Shown here: positions 48,438 to 57,118 of the stretch, piece after piece
Position numbering within the stretch: the stretch's first letter is position 1
How the letters are laid out: every line of letters starts with the position of its first letter
Source of the DNA: Glycomyces tenuis DSM 44171
GTDB taxonomy: Bacteria; Actinomycetota; Actinomycetes; Mycobacteriales; Micromonosporaceae
Assembly (NCBI RefSeq): GCF_000427885.1
Contig: NZ_ATYW01000005.1
Coordinates: forward strand, 236,998 to 300,997
Reading direction: 5' to 3'
DNA: 64,000 bases
Notes under the pieces: generated by a model
What the model was told of the DNA's origin: nothing
What the model saw: only the letters and a program-made list of their open reading frames with translations
The model's database searches: none
Program-made: the position numbers and the translations under genes

Positions 48438-49289
48438 ATGCGCACCATCGACGTACTCGACACCCATATCGCCTATGTGGACGAAGGCACCGGCGGTCCG
48501 GCCGTCGTGCTCCTCCACGGCAACCCGACCTCCTCCCACATCTGGCGGAACGTCGTCCCGCTCCTGAGCGGCTCGGCCCGCGTCCTGGCGCCCGACCTCG
48601 TCGGCATGGGCGCCTCCGGCAAGCCCGACATCGGCTACCGTTTCGCCGACCACGCCGAGTACCTCGACGCCTGGATCGAGGCCCTCGGCCTCGGGGAGCT
48701 CGTCCTGGTCGGCTACGACTGGGGCGGCTCGCTCGCCCTCGACTGGGCCGCGAGGCATCCCGGCCGAGCCCGGGGCGTCGCCGTCATGGAGACGTTCCTG
48801 CGGCCGATGACCTGGGCCGAATACCCCGCCGGGGCCGTGGCGTTCTTCCGGCGCCTGCGCACACCGGGCGAGGGAGAGCAGATGGCGCTGGAGGAGAACT
48901 GGTTCATCGAGAACGCGGTGCGGGCGACCAACGGCGGCATCGCCGACGCCGACATGGACGTCTACCGCCGGCCGTATCCGACGCCGGCGTCACGCCGCCC
49001 GCTCCTCCAGTGGCCGCGCGAGATCCCGCTCGACGGCGAGCCCGCCGACGTGGCCGAGCGCTTCGAGGCCTACGGCGAGTGGATGGCCTCGACTCCGGAG
49101 GTGCCGAAGCTGCTGCTGACGGCCTCCCCGCAAGGCCTCGTCTCCCCCGCGATGATCGACTGGTCCCGCGAGCACATCGCCGGACTCGAGGTCGCGAGCC
49201 TGGGCGAGGAGGTCGGCCACCACGCGCCCGAGGACGCCCCGAAGGCGATCGGCGAGGCCGTCGCCGGTCTGCTCGAACGCCTGGCGTGA
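48438..49289 (+). CDS. Haloalkane dehalogenase-like alpha/beta hydrolase
   Basis: A 283-residue enzyme closely following the DhaA/LinB pattern. Asn29 in HGNPTSSHIWRN and Trp95 in GYDWGG form the halide site, Asp94 is the nucleophile, Glu118 (VAVMETFLRPMTW) the acid, and the late VGHHAPED supplies the catalytic His. The set is that of subfamily HLD-II, which cleaves carbon-halogen bonds by hydrolysis. CGEWMASTPEVPKLLL-like sequence also follows DhaA. Located with a SnoaL-like gene under MarR control. True substrate unknown. Confidence 0.85.
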   Translation: MRTIDVLDTHIAYVDEGTGGPAVVLLHGNPTSSHIWRNVVPLLSGSARVLAPDLVGMGASGKPDIGYRFADHAEYLDAWIEALGLGELVLVGYDWGGSLALDWAARHPGRARGVAVMETFLRPMTWAEYPAGAVAFFRRLRTPGEGEQMALEENWFIENAVRATNGGIADADMDVYRRPYPTPASRRPLLQWPREIPLDGEPADVAERFEAYGEWMASTPEVPKLLLTASPQGLVSPAMIDWSREHIAGLEVASLGEEVGHHAPEDAPKAIGEAVAGLLERLA

Positions 49290-49298
49290 CACGAAGTA

Positions 49299-49330
49299 GG
49301 CCCTGATCAACGTCGCCGTTGATCAGGGCC
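49299..49330 (+). terminator. Intrinsic terminator after the dehalogenase-like gene
   Basis: GGCCCTGATCAACG/CGTTGATCAGGGCC, a 14-bp stem with a TCGC loop, 10 nt after the stop codon. Confidence 0.75.
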
Positions 49331-49791
49331 CATACCCCTCGAAGACAAGCGTCCGCGCCGCGGTGGGCGCAGCGGCCAGGACCGGAATCGAACCGGATGG
49401 CGCCCCCCGCAGGGCACCTGGCCTCCGATCGCCGTGGGGCGGTCAGGGCAGAACTCTACCAGACCACTTGCGCGCGCTACTGCCGCACCCTCACGTCGGC
49501 ATTGTCAACGCTCCCAAGGACATACGCCTCACTCTGCGTCACCATGAGTCCCTTTTAGATATTCGCTGGAACGGCGGAGCCGCACCCGGCGCGCGGCGGG
49601 GCCGGGATCCGGTGGGCCGCACTTCCTCTGACCATATTTACAAGTATTTGAATATATGAAATGCTGAAAGTGCTCACCTCCGGCGACCGCGCGAACGCCG
49701 TGCGCCGCGCCCGACCCCGGACGGCCGGCGCCCTCCGCCGGCCCGAGCGGCACCGAGCCGGACGACCGGTGAGCCGAGCGAAAGGACCATC
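49331..49791. other. 461-nt region without a protein gene; holds a tRNA-like piece and a promoter
   Basis: Reading frames here lack any recognisable motif. On the minus strand GGCCAGG (49417-49423) pairs with CCTGGCC (49374-49380), and between them lies CCGGTTCGATTCCGG (49382-49396), a tRNA T-arm sequence. Only 50 nt separate the acceptor-like arms, so this is an acceptor/T-arm minihelix or a decayed tRNA rather than a full tRNA. The right part is the AT-rich promoter of the secreted GH43 gene. Confidence 0.4.
49633..49658. promoter_or_regulatory. AT-rich imperfect dyad before the secreted GH43 gene
   Basis: CATATTTACAA-GTAT-TTGAATATATG, an inverted repeat with 9 of 11 matching pairs, 134 nt before the start codon. 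Probably an operator or activator site for the secreted enzyme gene. Confidence 0.4.
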
Positions 49792-51213
49792 ATGCGAATG
49801 GCATGGAAGGCCGTCCCGATCGGCGCCGCGGCGCTGCTCGCGGCCACGCTGGGCGCCGCTCCCGCCCAGGCGGCGCCCGAGACCTTCGTCAACGGCGGGC
49901 CGATCACCACCGTCGACGGCGAGCCCATGCACGCCCACGGCGGCGGCGTGATCGAGGACGGCGGCTACTACTACATGGTCGGCGAGCGCCGCGTCGACGG
50001 CGGCAACCTCTTCGAGGCGGTCGGCATGTACCGCTCGACCGACATGGTCAACTGGACCCACGTCAACGACATCCTCACCAAGGACTCGCACCCCGACCTC
50101 GACCCGGCGAACATCGAGCGGCCCAAGGTCGTCTACAACGCCGAGTACGACCACTACGTCATGTGGGGGCACAAGGAGAACGGCACCGACTACGGCGACG
50201 CCGAATCGGCGGTGGCCGTCTCGGACACCATCGACGGCGACTACACCTACCAGGGCTCCTTCCGGCCGCTGGGCCACATGTCGCGGGACCAGACCGTCTT
50301 CGTCGACGACGACGGCGCCGGCTACCTGATCTCGGCGGCCAACGAGAACTACGACCTGCACATCTACCGCCTGACCGACGACTACCTCGGCGTCGAGGAG
50401 CTGCTGTACTCCTTCGACGGCGACCACCGCGAGGCCCCGGCGATCTTCGAACGCGACGGCGTGCACTTCCTGGTCACCTCCGGCGCGACCGGCTGGAACC
50501 CGAACCAGGCGAAGTACGCGACCACCACGAGCTTCCCGACCGGCTGGAGCGAGTGGCGGAACCTCGGCAACGGCACCACCTACGACTCGCAGTCGACCTA
50601 CGTGCTCGAGATCGCCGGATCGGAGACGACGTCCTACATGTACATGGGCGACCGGTGGGCGGGCGCCTGGGGCGGCAGCCCCAACGAGTCGGGCTATGTG
50701 TGGCTGCCGCTCAGGTTCCCGTCGAACACGTCCCTGGCCATGGACTGGCACCCGCAGATCACCATCGACACCGCCACCGGCGTCGTCGAGGGGACCGGCG
50801 GCGAGACGGTCACCATGACCGCCCGCCACTCCGGCAAATGCGCCGACGTGGTGAACGGCTCGACCGACGACGGCGCCGAGCTCATCCAGTACGACTGCAA
50901 CGGCGGCCTCAACCAGCGCTGGCAGCTCCAGCCGAGCGGCGACGGCCACTACCAGGTGGTCGCCCAGCACTCCGGCAAGTGCATGGACGTCTCCGACGCC
51001 TCGACGGCCAACAACGCGCCGGTCATCCAGTGGCCGTGCAACGGGCAGGCCAACCAGCAGTGGCAGCTGCGCGACGCCGGGGGCGGCTACGTCGAGATCG
51101 TCTCCCGCCACTCCGGGAAGTGCCTGGACGTGGTCTCGGCCTCCACCGCCAATTCGGCCCGCCTCCAGCAGTACGACTGCTACGGCGGCACCAACCAGCA
51201 GTGGAGCCTGTGA
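49792..51213 (+). CDS. Secreted GH43 (exo-beta-1,3-galactanase-like) with ricin-type CBM13
   Basis: A 473-residue exported enzyme. A Sec signal ends at AQA-AP (about residue 27). The catalytic domain (30-330) starts with EPMHAHGGGVIEDGGYYYMVGE and has IERPKVVYN and MSRDQTVFVDDDG, a pattern seen in GH43 subfamily 24 galactan 1,3-beta-galactosidases, which attack the backbone of arabinogalactan proteins. The C-terminal 125 residues are a beta-trefoil of three repeats, each with SGKC and QxW (NQRWQL, NQQWQL, NQQWSL). GAAAGGA precedes the ATG. Points to a plant-matter lifestyle. Confidence 0.88.
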   Translation: MRMAWKAVPIGAAALLAATLGAAPAQAAPETFVNGGPITTVDGEPMHAHGGGVIEDGGYYYMVGERRVDGGNLFEAVGMYRSTDMVNWTHVNDILTKDSHPDLDPANIERPKVVYNAEYDHYVMWGHKENGTDYGDAESAVAVSDTIDGDYTYQGSFRPLGHMSRDQTVFVDDDGAGYLISAANENYDLHIYRLTDDYLGVEELLYSFDGDHREAPAIFERDGVHFLVTSGATGWNPNQAKYATTTSFPTGWSEWRNLGNGTTYDSQSTYVLEIAGSETTSYMYMGDRWAGAWGGSPNESGYVWLPLRFPSNTSLAMDWHPQITIDTATGVVEGTGGETVTMTARHSGKCADVVNGSTDDGAELIQYDCNGGLNQRWQLQPSGDGHYQVVAQHSGKCMDVSDASTANNAPVIQWPCNGQANQQWQLRDAGGGYVEIVSRHSGKCLDVVSASTANSARLQQYDCYGGTNQQWSL

Positions 51214-51217
51214 GTCG

Positions 51218-51255
51218 CGCGCGGGGCGGCGGGCGAACGCCCGCCGCCCCGCGCG
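51218..51255. terminator. Bidirectional hairpin terminator
   Basis: 18-bp perfect stem (51218-51235, 51238-51255; arm begins CGCGCGGGGCGGCGG) with a 2-nt loop between the convergent galactanase-like and PhoX genes. Confidence 0.75.
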
Positions 51256-51274
51256 TTCGGGATCGAAGGGCCCG

Positions 51275-53347
51275 TCAGCGGCCGATGCGGCCGTAGCCCT
51301 CCTTGGTCACGTTGACCACCGAGGGGCGCACCATGGTCCCCGGGCCGTCGGGCCACTGCGAGGCGGGCTCCTCCACGCTCGCGCCGTCCACCTCGCCGGG
51401 GTGCTGCACGGCGACGAGGACGTGCCGGTCCTCCACAATCGGCCCGCAGGTCTCCGCTCCGATGGGGACGGTGAGGAACTGCTTGACCTGGCCGCGGTGC
51501 TCCCCGCTCAGCGCGACGCCGAACAGGCCGTCGTGCGAGCCGAGCGCGCTGCCGTCGGTCGAGATCCACAGGTTGCCGTGCGGGTCGAAGGCGACGTTGT
51601 CGGGGCAGGAGATCGGGCTGACCTGGTCCTTGGGGAAGCCGGCATAGTAGGTGCCCGGGTCCTCGGGGTCGCCGCACACGAGCAGCAGGCGCCAGGAGAA
51701 CGCCGTGCCGGTCGCGTCGTCGTCCTCCACGACCTCGACGACCTGGCCGTGCTTGTTGGCATTGCGCGGGTTGGCCTCGTCGGCCCCCGGGTTGCCGTCC
51801 CCGCCCCGCGCGGAGTTGTTCGTCAGGGCGACGTAGACGGTCCCGGTGTACGGGTGCGGCTCGACGTCCTCGGGGCGGTCCATCTTGGTCGCTCCGACCT
51901 TGTCGGCCGCCAGGCGCGTGTAGACGTAGACCTCCTCGGCGCTCATGCCCTCGACGAACGACTCGTCGCCGCTGGCGAGCGGGACCCACTCGCCGACGCC
52001 GTCGAAGGCGCCGTCCGAGGGCAGGGCGCCGGAGCCGTCGATCTCCTCGGCGGGGCTGTTGCCGGTGAACTTCGCGACGTAGAGCGTGCCCTCGTCGAGG
52101 AGGGTGCGGTTGTGCCGCCGCGCCAACCAGCTGTTGCCGCGCTTCATCTTCTTGTCGGAGACGTATTTGTAGAAGTAGTCGAAGCGCTCGTCGTCGCCCA
52201 TGTAGACGACGACGCGGCCGTCGCGGGCCAGGCGCGGCCCGCCGCCCTCGTGCTTGAAGCGGCCCAGCGCGGTGCGCTTGAGCGGCTTCGCGTCGGGGTC
52301 GAGGGGGTCGATCTCGACGATCCAGCCGTGCCGGTTGACCTCGTTGGGTTCCTGCGCGATGTCGAAGCGGGGGTCGAACTGCTCCCACTTGCGGCCGCTG
52401 GCACCGCCGCCGAGGCCGTAGCGGCTCAGCTTGGCCTGGTGGTCGGGGTCGGTGACCAGCTCGGCGTTGGCGAAGTACTGGTTGAAGTTCTCCTCGCCGG
52501 ACAGGATCGTGCCCCACGGGGTGGTCCCGCCGGCGCAGTTGTTCAGGGTGCCGAGCACGACCGTGCCCGTCGGGTCGGCCGAGGTCTTGAGCAGCTCGCT
52601 CCCGGCGGCCGGGCCGGTGACCTCGAACTCGCTCGTCGCGGTGATCCGCCGGTTGAGGCGGTGGCCGACAACAGGGGTGAGCTTCCCGGACCAGCGGTTC
52701 TCGTCGAGGGCGACGACCGACATGCCGTGGGCGGCCCAGGCGATCTCGACCTGCTCGCGGGTCGGGGCCTCGGTATCGTAGCCGGCGAACATGAGCGCTT
52801 CGTCGGTGTACTCGTGGTTGGCGACCAGGACGCGGCGGCGCCACTCCCACGGCGCGTCCAGCAGGGCCAGGTAGTCGCAGTTGTAGCCGAACTGAGCGGC
52901 CTGGGCCTCGGGGGTCTGGGCGTCGGGGTCGAAGTCGGGCGCGCCGTCCAGGATCGGGTCGCCCCAGCGGATCACGACCTGCTGCTCGTAGCCTTCGGGG
53001 ACGGTGACCTGGTCGTCGGTGTTGGGCGGCACCGGCTCGAAGCGCAGGCCGCGCGGCGTCCGGTCGTGGTCGGGCCGACCGGAGGTGGTCGTCTCGGCGG
53101 CGGCGGGCGCCGCCAGGGCCCCGGCGGCGCCGGCGGCGGCCGAGGCCACCACGCCGGCGCGCAGCAGCGAGCGGCGCGAGACGGCCTGGGCGATCAGGTC
53201 GTTCAGGTACGGGTTGTCCGACTTGTTCGGCACGGGGTGGTCGCACGCGTTGCCGCAGCGGTATTCGCACGTCATAGCCGCCCGACCCCCGGGGTGCGGG
53301 GTGAGCAGCGGCAGCTTGATCCGATTGGCGGTGGATCGGGGGCGCAT
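51275..53347 (-). CDS. PhoX-like alkaline phosphatase
   Basis: A 690-residue Tat-exported phosphatase. The N-terminus has the actinobacterial PhoX block EYRCGNACDHPVPN and the twin-arginine signal SRRSLLRAGVVASAAAGAAGAL. The propeller carries VLVANHEYTDEALMF, GTLNNCAGGTTPWGTILSGEENFNQYF and CPDNVAFDPHGNLWISTDG, which hold the iron-calcium cofactor. It releases phosphate from organic esters outside the cell. GGAG lies 5 nt before the ATG at 53347. A clear PHO box was not found upstream, so phosphate control could not be confirmed. Confidence 0.9.
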   Translation of the reverse strand: MRPRSTANRIKLPLLTPHPGGRAAMTCEYRCGNACDHPVPNKSDNPYLNDLIAQAVSRRSLLRAGVVASAAAGAAGALAAPAAAETTTSGRPDHDRTPRGLRFEPVPPNTDDQVTVPEGYEQQVVIRWGDPILDGAPDFDPDAQTPEAQAAQFGYNCDYLALLDAPWEWRRRVLVANHEYTDEALMFAGYDTEAPTREQVEIAWAAHGMSVVALDENRWSGKLTPVVGHRLNRRITATSEFEVTGPAAGSELLKTSADPTGTVVLGTLNNCAGGTTPWGTILSGEENFNQYFANAELVTDPDHQAKLSRYGLGGGASGRKWEQFDPRFDIAQEPNEVNRHGWIVEIDPLDPDAKPLKRTALGRFKHEGGGPRLARDGRVVVYMGDDERFDYFYKYVSDKKMKRGNSWLARRHNRTLLDEGTLYVAKFTGNSPAEEIDGSGALPSDGAFDGVGEWVPLASGDESFVEGMSAEEVYVYTRLAADKVGATKMDRPEDVEPHPYTGTVYVALTNNSARGGDGNPGADEANPRNANKHGQVVEVVEDDDATGTAFSWRLLLVCGDPEDPGTYYAGFPKDQVSPISCPDNVAFDPHGNLWISTDGSALGSHDGLFGVALSGEHRGQVKQFLTVPIGAETCGPIVEDRHVLVAVQHPGEVDGASVEEPASQWPDGPGTMVRPSVVNVTKEGYGRIGR

Positions 53348-53639
53348 GTCATCTCCAAAACAGTTCAACGATCGTGAGCGTCGCCGACTCAACGACGGGG
53401 ACCATCGAACCGGCTCACCTCGACTCCGGACGCTATGCCGCACCGGAGGCCCGTTCCACCAACACCGTGTGAACAGCTGGCGAACGACCCCCGACCGGCA
53501 CTCCCGGCCCAGCGGCCACAGGCGCGGCGACGAGGTGCGCGGCGGCGCCGCCAGCCCGGTCCTCCGCTGCTCGCGGACGTTCCTCTGCGCGGCCCGAACC
53601 ACTACAATGGGACATACCGACGAACAGAGGGGGTACACC

Positions 53640-53837
53640 ATGGGCTTGGGAGACAAGTTCAACGAGTGGAAGGACCGGCTGTCGGGGGCCGCGGAGGACG
53701 CCCAGGGCAAGGCCGGGGAACTGCTCGACCAGGCCAAGGAGTCGTCGATCGGCGAGCAGGCCGGTGAGGCCGCTCAGAACGCGAAGGACAAGGCGCAGGA
53801 GACCTTCGAGAACTTCAAGAACCAGCAGGGCCAGTAG
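53640..53837 (+). CDS. Small CsbD/MT0933-like stress protein
   Basis: A 65-residue, Gln/Glu/Lys/Ala-rich helical protein beginning MGLGDKFNEWKDRLSGAAED and ending NFKNQQGQ. It resembles CsbD-type general-stress proteins and the MT0933-like family named as antitoxins; no toxin gene lies beside it. TACAAT (53602-53607) is a good -10 and AGAGGGGG precedes the ATG. It is divergent from PhoX. Function cannot be decided. Confidence 0.65.
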   Translation: MGLGDKFNEWKDRLSGAAEDAQGKAGELLDQAKESSIGEQAGEAAQNAKDKAQETFENFKNQQGQ

Positions 53838-53870
53838 GCCGCAAACCGGTCGGCGCCGTCGTCGACCATC

Positions 53871-53900
53871 GGGAAGGGCCGCGATTCCGCGGCCCTTCCC
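53871..53900. terminator. Bidirectional hairpin terminator
   Basis: GGGAAGGGCCGCG/CGCGGCCCTTCCC, 13-bp stem with ATTC loop, between the small stress protein and the LysR gene. Confidence 0.75.
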
Positions 53901-53919
53901 GTCTGCGCGGGAAGGGGTC

Positions 53920-54840
53920 TCAGCGCCGCGCCGCGCGCTTCCTCTGGAAGGCCGCAAGGTCGGCGCCGAACTCCCGCATCCAGCTCGGCGTCTCGGTGCG
54001 GTGCCAGGCCACGGCCAGCTCGCGGCCCATGAGACTGCCCTCCTGGGTGTGGACGGCCCTCGACGCCAGCTCGTAGCCGCGCAGGTCGACGGTGTCGCCG
54101 AAGACCGCGACGCCGAGGCCCGCCTCGGCGAGCGAGGCGAGGGTCTGGCCGACGTTGGAGCGGTAGACGATGCGCGGGAAGAGCCCGGCCGCCTCGCATT
54201 CCTGGACGAACAGGCGCCCGGCGATGAAGTTCGTGTCGTTCAGCACCAGCGGATACGGGATCAGCTCCTCGGCGGTGATGGCGTCCCCACCGTCGTCCAA
54301 GGCGTGCCCCTTGGGGAAGTAGGCGCGGACGGTGAGATGGGCCAGCGGGATCGCCTCGAGCTTGTCGCCGACGGGAAGCGAGACGATCGCCAGGTCGCAC
54401 TCCCCGGCGGTGAGGCGCTCGCGCAGCTTCGCCGCCCCGTCCTCGATGACCTCGACGCGGACGGTCGGATGCGCCGGGATCCACTCGGCCAGGAACGGCG
54501 CCAGGTAGGAGCCCGCGGCGGTGGCGGCGGCGCCGAGCCTGATGCGGGACTGGAGGCCCTCGGCCAGGTCGGTCCGCAGGGCCGCGAGCGAGCCCGCGAT
54601 GCGCTGCGCGTGCTCGGCCACGATCGTGCCCGCGGCCGTCAACCGGGCGCCCCTCGGGCCTCTGGCCAGCAGTTCCGCGCCGACGGCCCGCTCCAGGCGC
54701 GCCACCGCGCGGGACACCGAGGGCTGGGAGGTGTACATCCGCTCGGCCGCCGAGCGGAAGCTCCCGGTCGTCGCCACCGACACGAAGGCCTGGAGGTCCC
54801 TGAAAGCAACATCACCCGATACTGAATTCGGATCACTCAT
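53920..54840 (-). CDS. LysR family transcriptional regulator
   Basis: A 306-residue regulator. The N-terminal helix-turn-helix is LQAFVSVATTGSFRSAAERMYTSQPSVSRAVARLERAVGAELL; the rest is the two-lobed effector domain. ATG at 54838-54840 (MSDPNS) is chosen; longer frames have no support. It is divergent from the amidohydrolase/ABC importer operon with 83 nt between, so it very probably controls that operon in response to its substrate. Confidence 0.9.
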   Translation of the reverse strand: MSDPNSVSGDVAFRDLQAFVSVATTGSFRSAAERMYTSQPSVSRAVARLERAVGAELLARGPRGARLTAAGTIVAEHAQRIAGSLAALRTDLAEGLQSRIRLGAAATAAGSYLAPFLAEWIPAHPTVRVEVIEDGAAKLRERLTAGECDLAIVSLPVGDKLEAIPLAHLTVRAYFPKGHALDDGGDAITAEELIPYPLVLNDTNFIAGRLFVQECEAAGLFPRIVYRSNVGQTLASLAEAGLGVAVFGDTVDLRGYELASRAVHTQEGSLMGRELAVAWHRTETPSWMREFGADLAAFQRKRAARR

Positions 54841-54923
54841 GACTTCAGTTCTAACACATTCGACATATAGCGTTCCTAGCATAGGTCCTGAGGACAGCCG
54901 ACACCCAGCTAGGAGCATCGAGC

Positions 54924-56318
54924 ATGGCCTTCGACATCGCGATCACCGGAGCCGAGATCGCCACGACCACCGGCGCCTTCGCAGCGGACGTGGGCGTCCG
55001 CGACGGCAAGGTCGCCGCCCTCGTCCAGCCCGGCGAGGACATCGAGGCGGCCGAGACCGTCGAGGCGGCGGGCCTGACCCTCATGCCCGGCCTCGTCGAC
55101 GTCCACAGCCACCACCGCGAGCCCGGCTTCACGCACAAAGAGGACATCGCCAGCGCCACCGCCGCCTGCGCCGCCGGGGGCGTCACCACCACCTTCGCGA
55201 TGCCGAACGTCTACCCCGTCCCGAACACCGCCGAGGCCCTCGAGTCGATGTTCGAGCGGTACCGCCGCTCGGCGATCGTGAACTGGAACGTGAACGCCGC
55301 GGGCACCGATGTGGACCAGATCCCGGCCCTCGCGGCCATGGGCATCGCGGCCTTCAAGGTGTTCATGGTCGTCGACACCGGCCGCGACTACCCGCACATG
55401 CCCGGCATCGGCGTCCACGACCACGGCAGGCTCATGGCGATCATGGAGGCCTGCGCGGCCGTCGACGTGCCGCTCATGGTCCACCCGCACGACCAGGCGC
55501 TCATGGACCACATCGAACGCGGCTTCTGGGAGCGCGGCGAGCGCGACGCGAAGGCCTACGCGAAGGCCTACGCCGCGCACGACGGCCTCATCTGGGACAG
55601 CGCCGTCGCCACCCTCCTGCGCCTCCAGGAGGCCACCGGCGTCCACCTCCACCTCCTGCACGTGCAGACCGAGCGCAGCGTCGAGCTCATCGCCCAGGCC
55701 AAGGCCCGCGGCCAGCGGGTCAGCGCCGAGGTCAACCCGTGGGCGCTGTTCCTCGGGAACGAGTGGGAGAACATCGAGCGGCTCGGCTCCTACGCCCTGT
55801 CGTACTGGGTCGACGAGCACCACGTGGCGGCCCTGTGGGACGGGCTGCGCGACGGCACGCTCGACCTGGTCTCGACCGACCACGCCCCGCACACCCGCGA
55901 GGAGAAGGAACCGGGCTGGACCGACGGCTGGAAGGCCAACACCGGCACCCCCTCGGCCCAGTTCTACGCCAGGATGATGCTGGACGCGGCCCACCGGGGG
56001 AAGCTGACGCTGGAGCGGGTCGTGGAGCTCACCGCCACCGCCCCGGCGCGGATCTTCCGCGTCGGCGGCAAGGGCTCGGTCACCGTCGGCGCCGACGCCG
56101 ACCTCGTCCTGGTCGACCGCGCCCGCACGGCCGAGATCCGGGACGACGAGGTGCTCAGCAAGATCGGCTACAGCCCCTATGCGGGGCAGTCCTACACCGG
56201 GATGCCGGTGCGCACCTTCGTCGGCGGCCGCACCGTCTTCGCGGACGGCGAGGTCACCGGCCGCCCCGGCACCGGCACCCAGAGCCGCCGCCTCGACCGG
56301 GCGGTGTCGCTTCGATGA
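54924..56318 (+). CDS. Dihydroorotase/dihydropyrimidinase-like amidohydrolase
   Basis: A 464-residue cyclic amidase with a two-metal TIM barrel. H61 and H63 (DVHSHHREPGFTHKEDI) bind metal, K145 (AAFKVFM) is the likely carboxylated Lys bridging it, and LMVHPHD, HLLHVQT and VSTDHAPHT give the other His and Asp ligands. It opens a ring such as a dihydropyrimidine, hydantoin or allantoin. It does not sit in a pyrimidine-synthesis operon but heads a complete ABC import operon, so a catabolic role is likely. AGGAG precedes the ATG. Confidence 0.88.
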   Translation: MAFDIAITGAEIATTTGAFAADVGVRDGKVAALVQPGEDIEAAETVEAAGLTLMPGLVDVHSHHREPGFTHKEDIASATAACAAGGVTTTFAMPNVYPVPNTAEALESMFERYRRSAIVNWNVNAAGTDVDQIPALAAMGIAAFKVFMVVDTGRDYPHMPGIGVHDHGRLMAIMEACAAVDVPLMVHPHDQALMDHIERGFWERGERDAKAYAKAYAAHDGLIWDSAVATLLRLQEATGVHLHLLHVQTERSVELIAQAKARGQRVSAEVNPWALFLGNEWENIERLGSYALSYWVDEHHVAALWDGLRDGTLDLVSTDHAPHTREEKEPGWTDGWKANTGTPSAQFYARMMLDAAHRGKLTLERVVELTATAPARIFRVGGKGSVTVGADADLVLVDRARTAEIRDDEVLSKIGYSPYAGQSYTGMPVRTFVGGRTVFADGEVTGRPGTGTQSRRLDRAVSLR

Positions 56319-57118
56319 GCGAGGCGAGGCGGAGCGGGTTCTTCACGTGGCTCGGCGGCGCGACCAGGGGCGCGTCGCTGACCCGGCTGGTCCTGTCGCT
56401 CGCGCTGTTCCTGGCCGTCTGGCAGCTCGCGGCCCTGTACCTGGTCGACAACCGGCTCCTGATCGTCCCGTTCACCGAGGTCGCCTCGGCGCTGGTCGAC
56501 GAGGTCGAAAGCGGCGCCTTCGCCGAGAACCTCTCCACGACCCTGCTCGAACTCGCGATCGCGTTCCCCATCGCCGTCGGCGGCGGCTTCGTCGTCGGCG
56601 CGATCCTGGCCGGGTCCAAACCGGTCCGCCAGACCCTCGACCCGATCCTGACGGCCATGTACTCCCTGCCGATCGTGGCCCTGGCGCCCCTGTTCACCGC
56701 CGGTCTCGGCTTCGGCGTCGCCAGCAAGGTCGCGATCGTCGTCCTCATGGCGGTCTTCCCCATCATCACCAACACCGACGCGGGACTGCGCAGCGCCGAG
56801 CCGAGCCTGGTCGAGACGGCCCGCTCCTACGGGGCCGGGCGCCTCCAGGTGCTCAGGACGGTGACGATCCCCCACTCGGTGCCGTTCCTCATCAGCGGCG
56901 TCCGCGTGGCGTTCGCGCGGGCCCTGGTCGGCGTGATCGTCGCCGAGTTCTTCGGCGCGATCGCGGGCGTCGGCTTCGCCATCGCCGCCGCGGCGCAGTC
57001 CTACCAGACCGCCCGCCTGCTCGGCTACGTCGTGGTGCTCGGGCTCATCGGCCTGCTCGCCTCGATCGGCCTCACCGCGCTCGAGCGGCGCCTCGCCCCC
57101 TGGAGGGAGGACTCATGA
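56315..57118 (+). CDS. ABC transporter permease (NMT1/taurine/nitrate type)
   Basis: A 267-residue permease with about six helices and the ATPase contact EAA loop in VETARSYGAGRLQVLRTVTIPHSVPFLISGVRVAFARAL. Its ATG overlaps the amidohydrolase stop (ATGA), and its stop overlaps the ATPase start, so all are coupled. The family carries pyrimidine precursors, taurine, nitrate or hydantoin-like solutes. Confidence 0.9.
   Translation: MSEARRSGFFTWLGGATRGASLTRLVLSLALFLAVWQLAALYLVDNRLLIVPFTEVASALVDEVESGAFAENLSTTLLELAIAFPIAVGGGFVVGAILAGSKPVRQTLDPILTAMYSLPIVALAPLFTAGLGFGVASKVAIVVLMAVFPIITNTDAGLRSAEPSLVETARSYGAGRLQVLRTVTIPHSVPFLISGVRVAFARALVGVIVAEFFGAIAGVGFAIAAAAQSYQTARLLGYVVVLGLIGLLASIGLTALERRLAPWREDS

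Noticed and set aside
49319..49659. Reading frames between the dehalogenase-like and galactanase-like genes
   Set aside because: They cross a terminator and an AT-rich promoter region and show no motif or ribosome-binding site.
53348..53639. PHO box upstream of phoX
   Set aside because: GTTGA-like pieces occur, but no direct repeats matching the 11-nt actinobacterial PHO unit could be set out.
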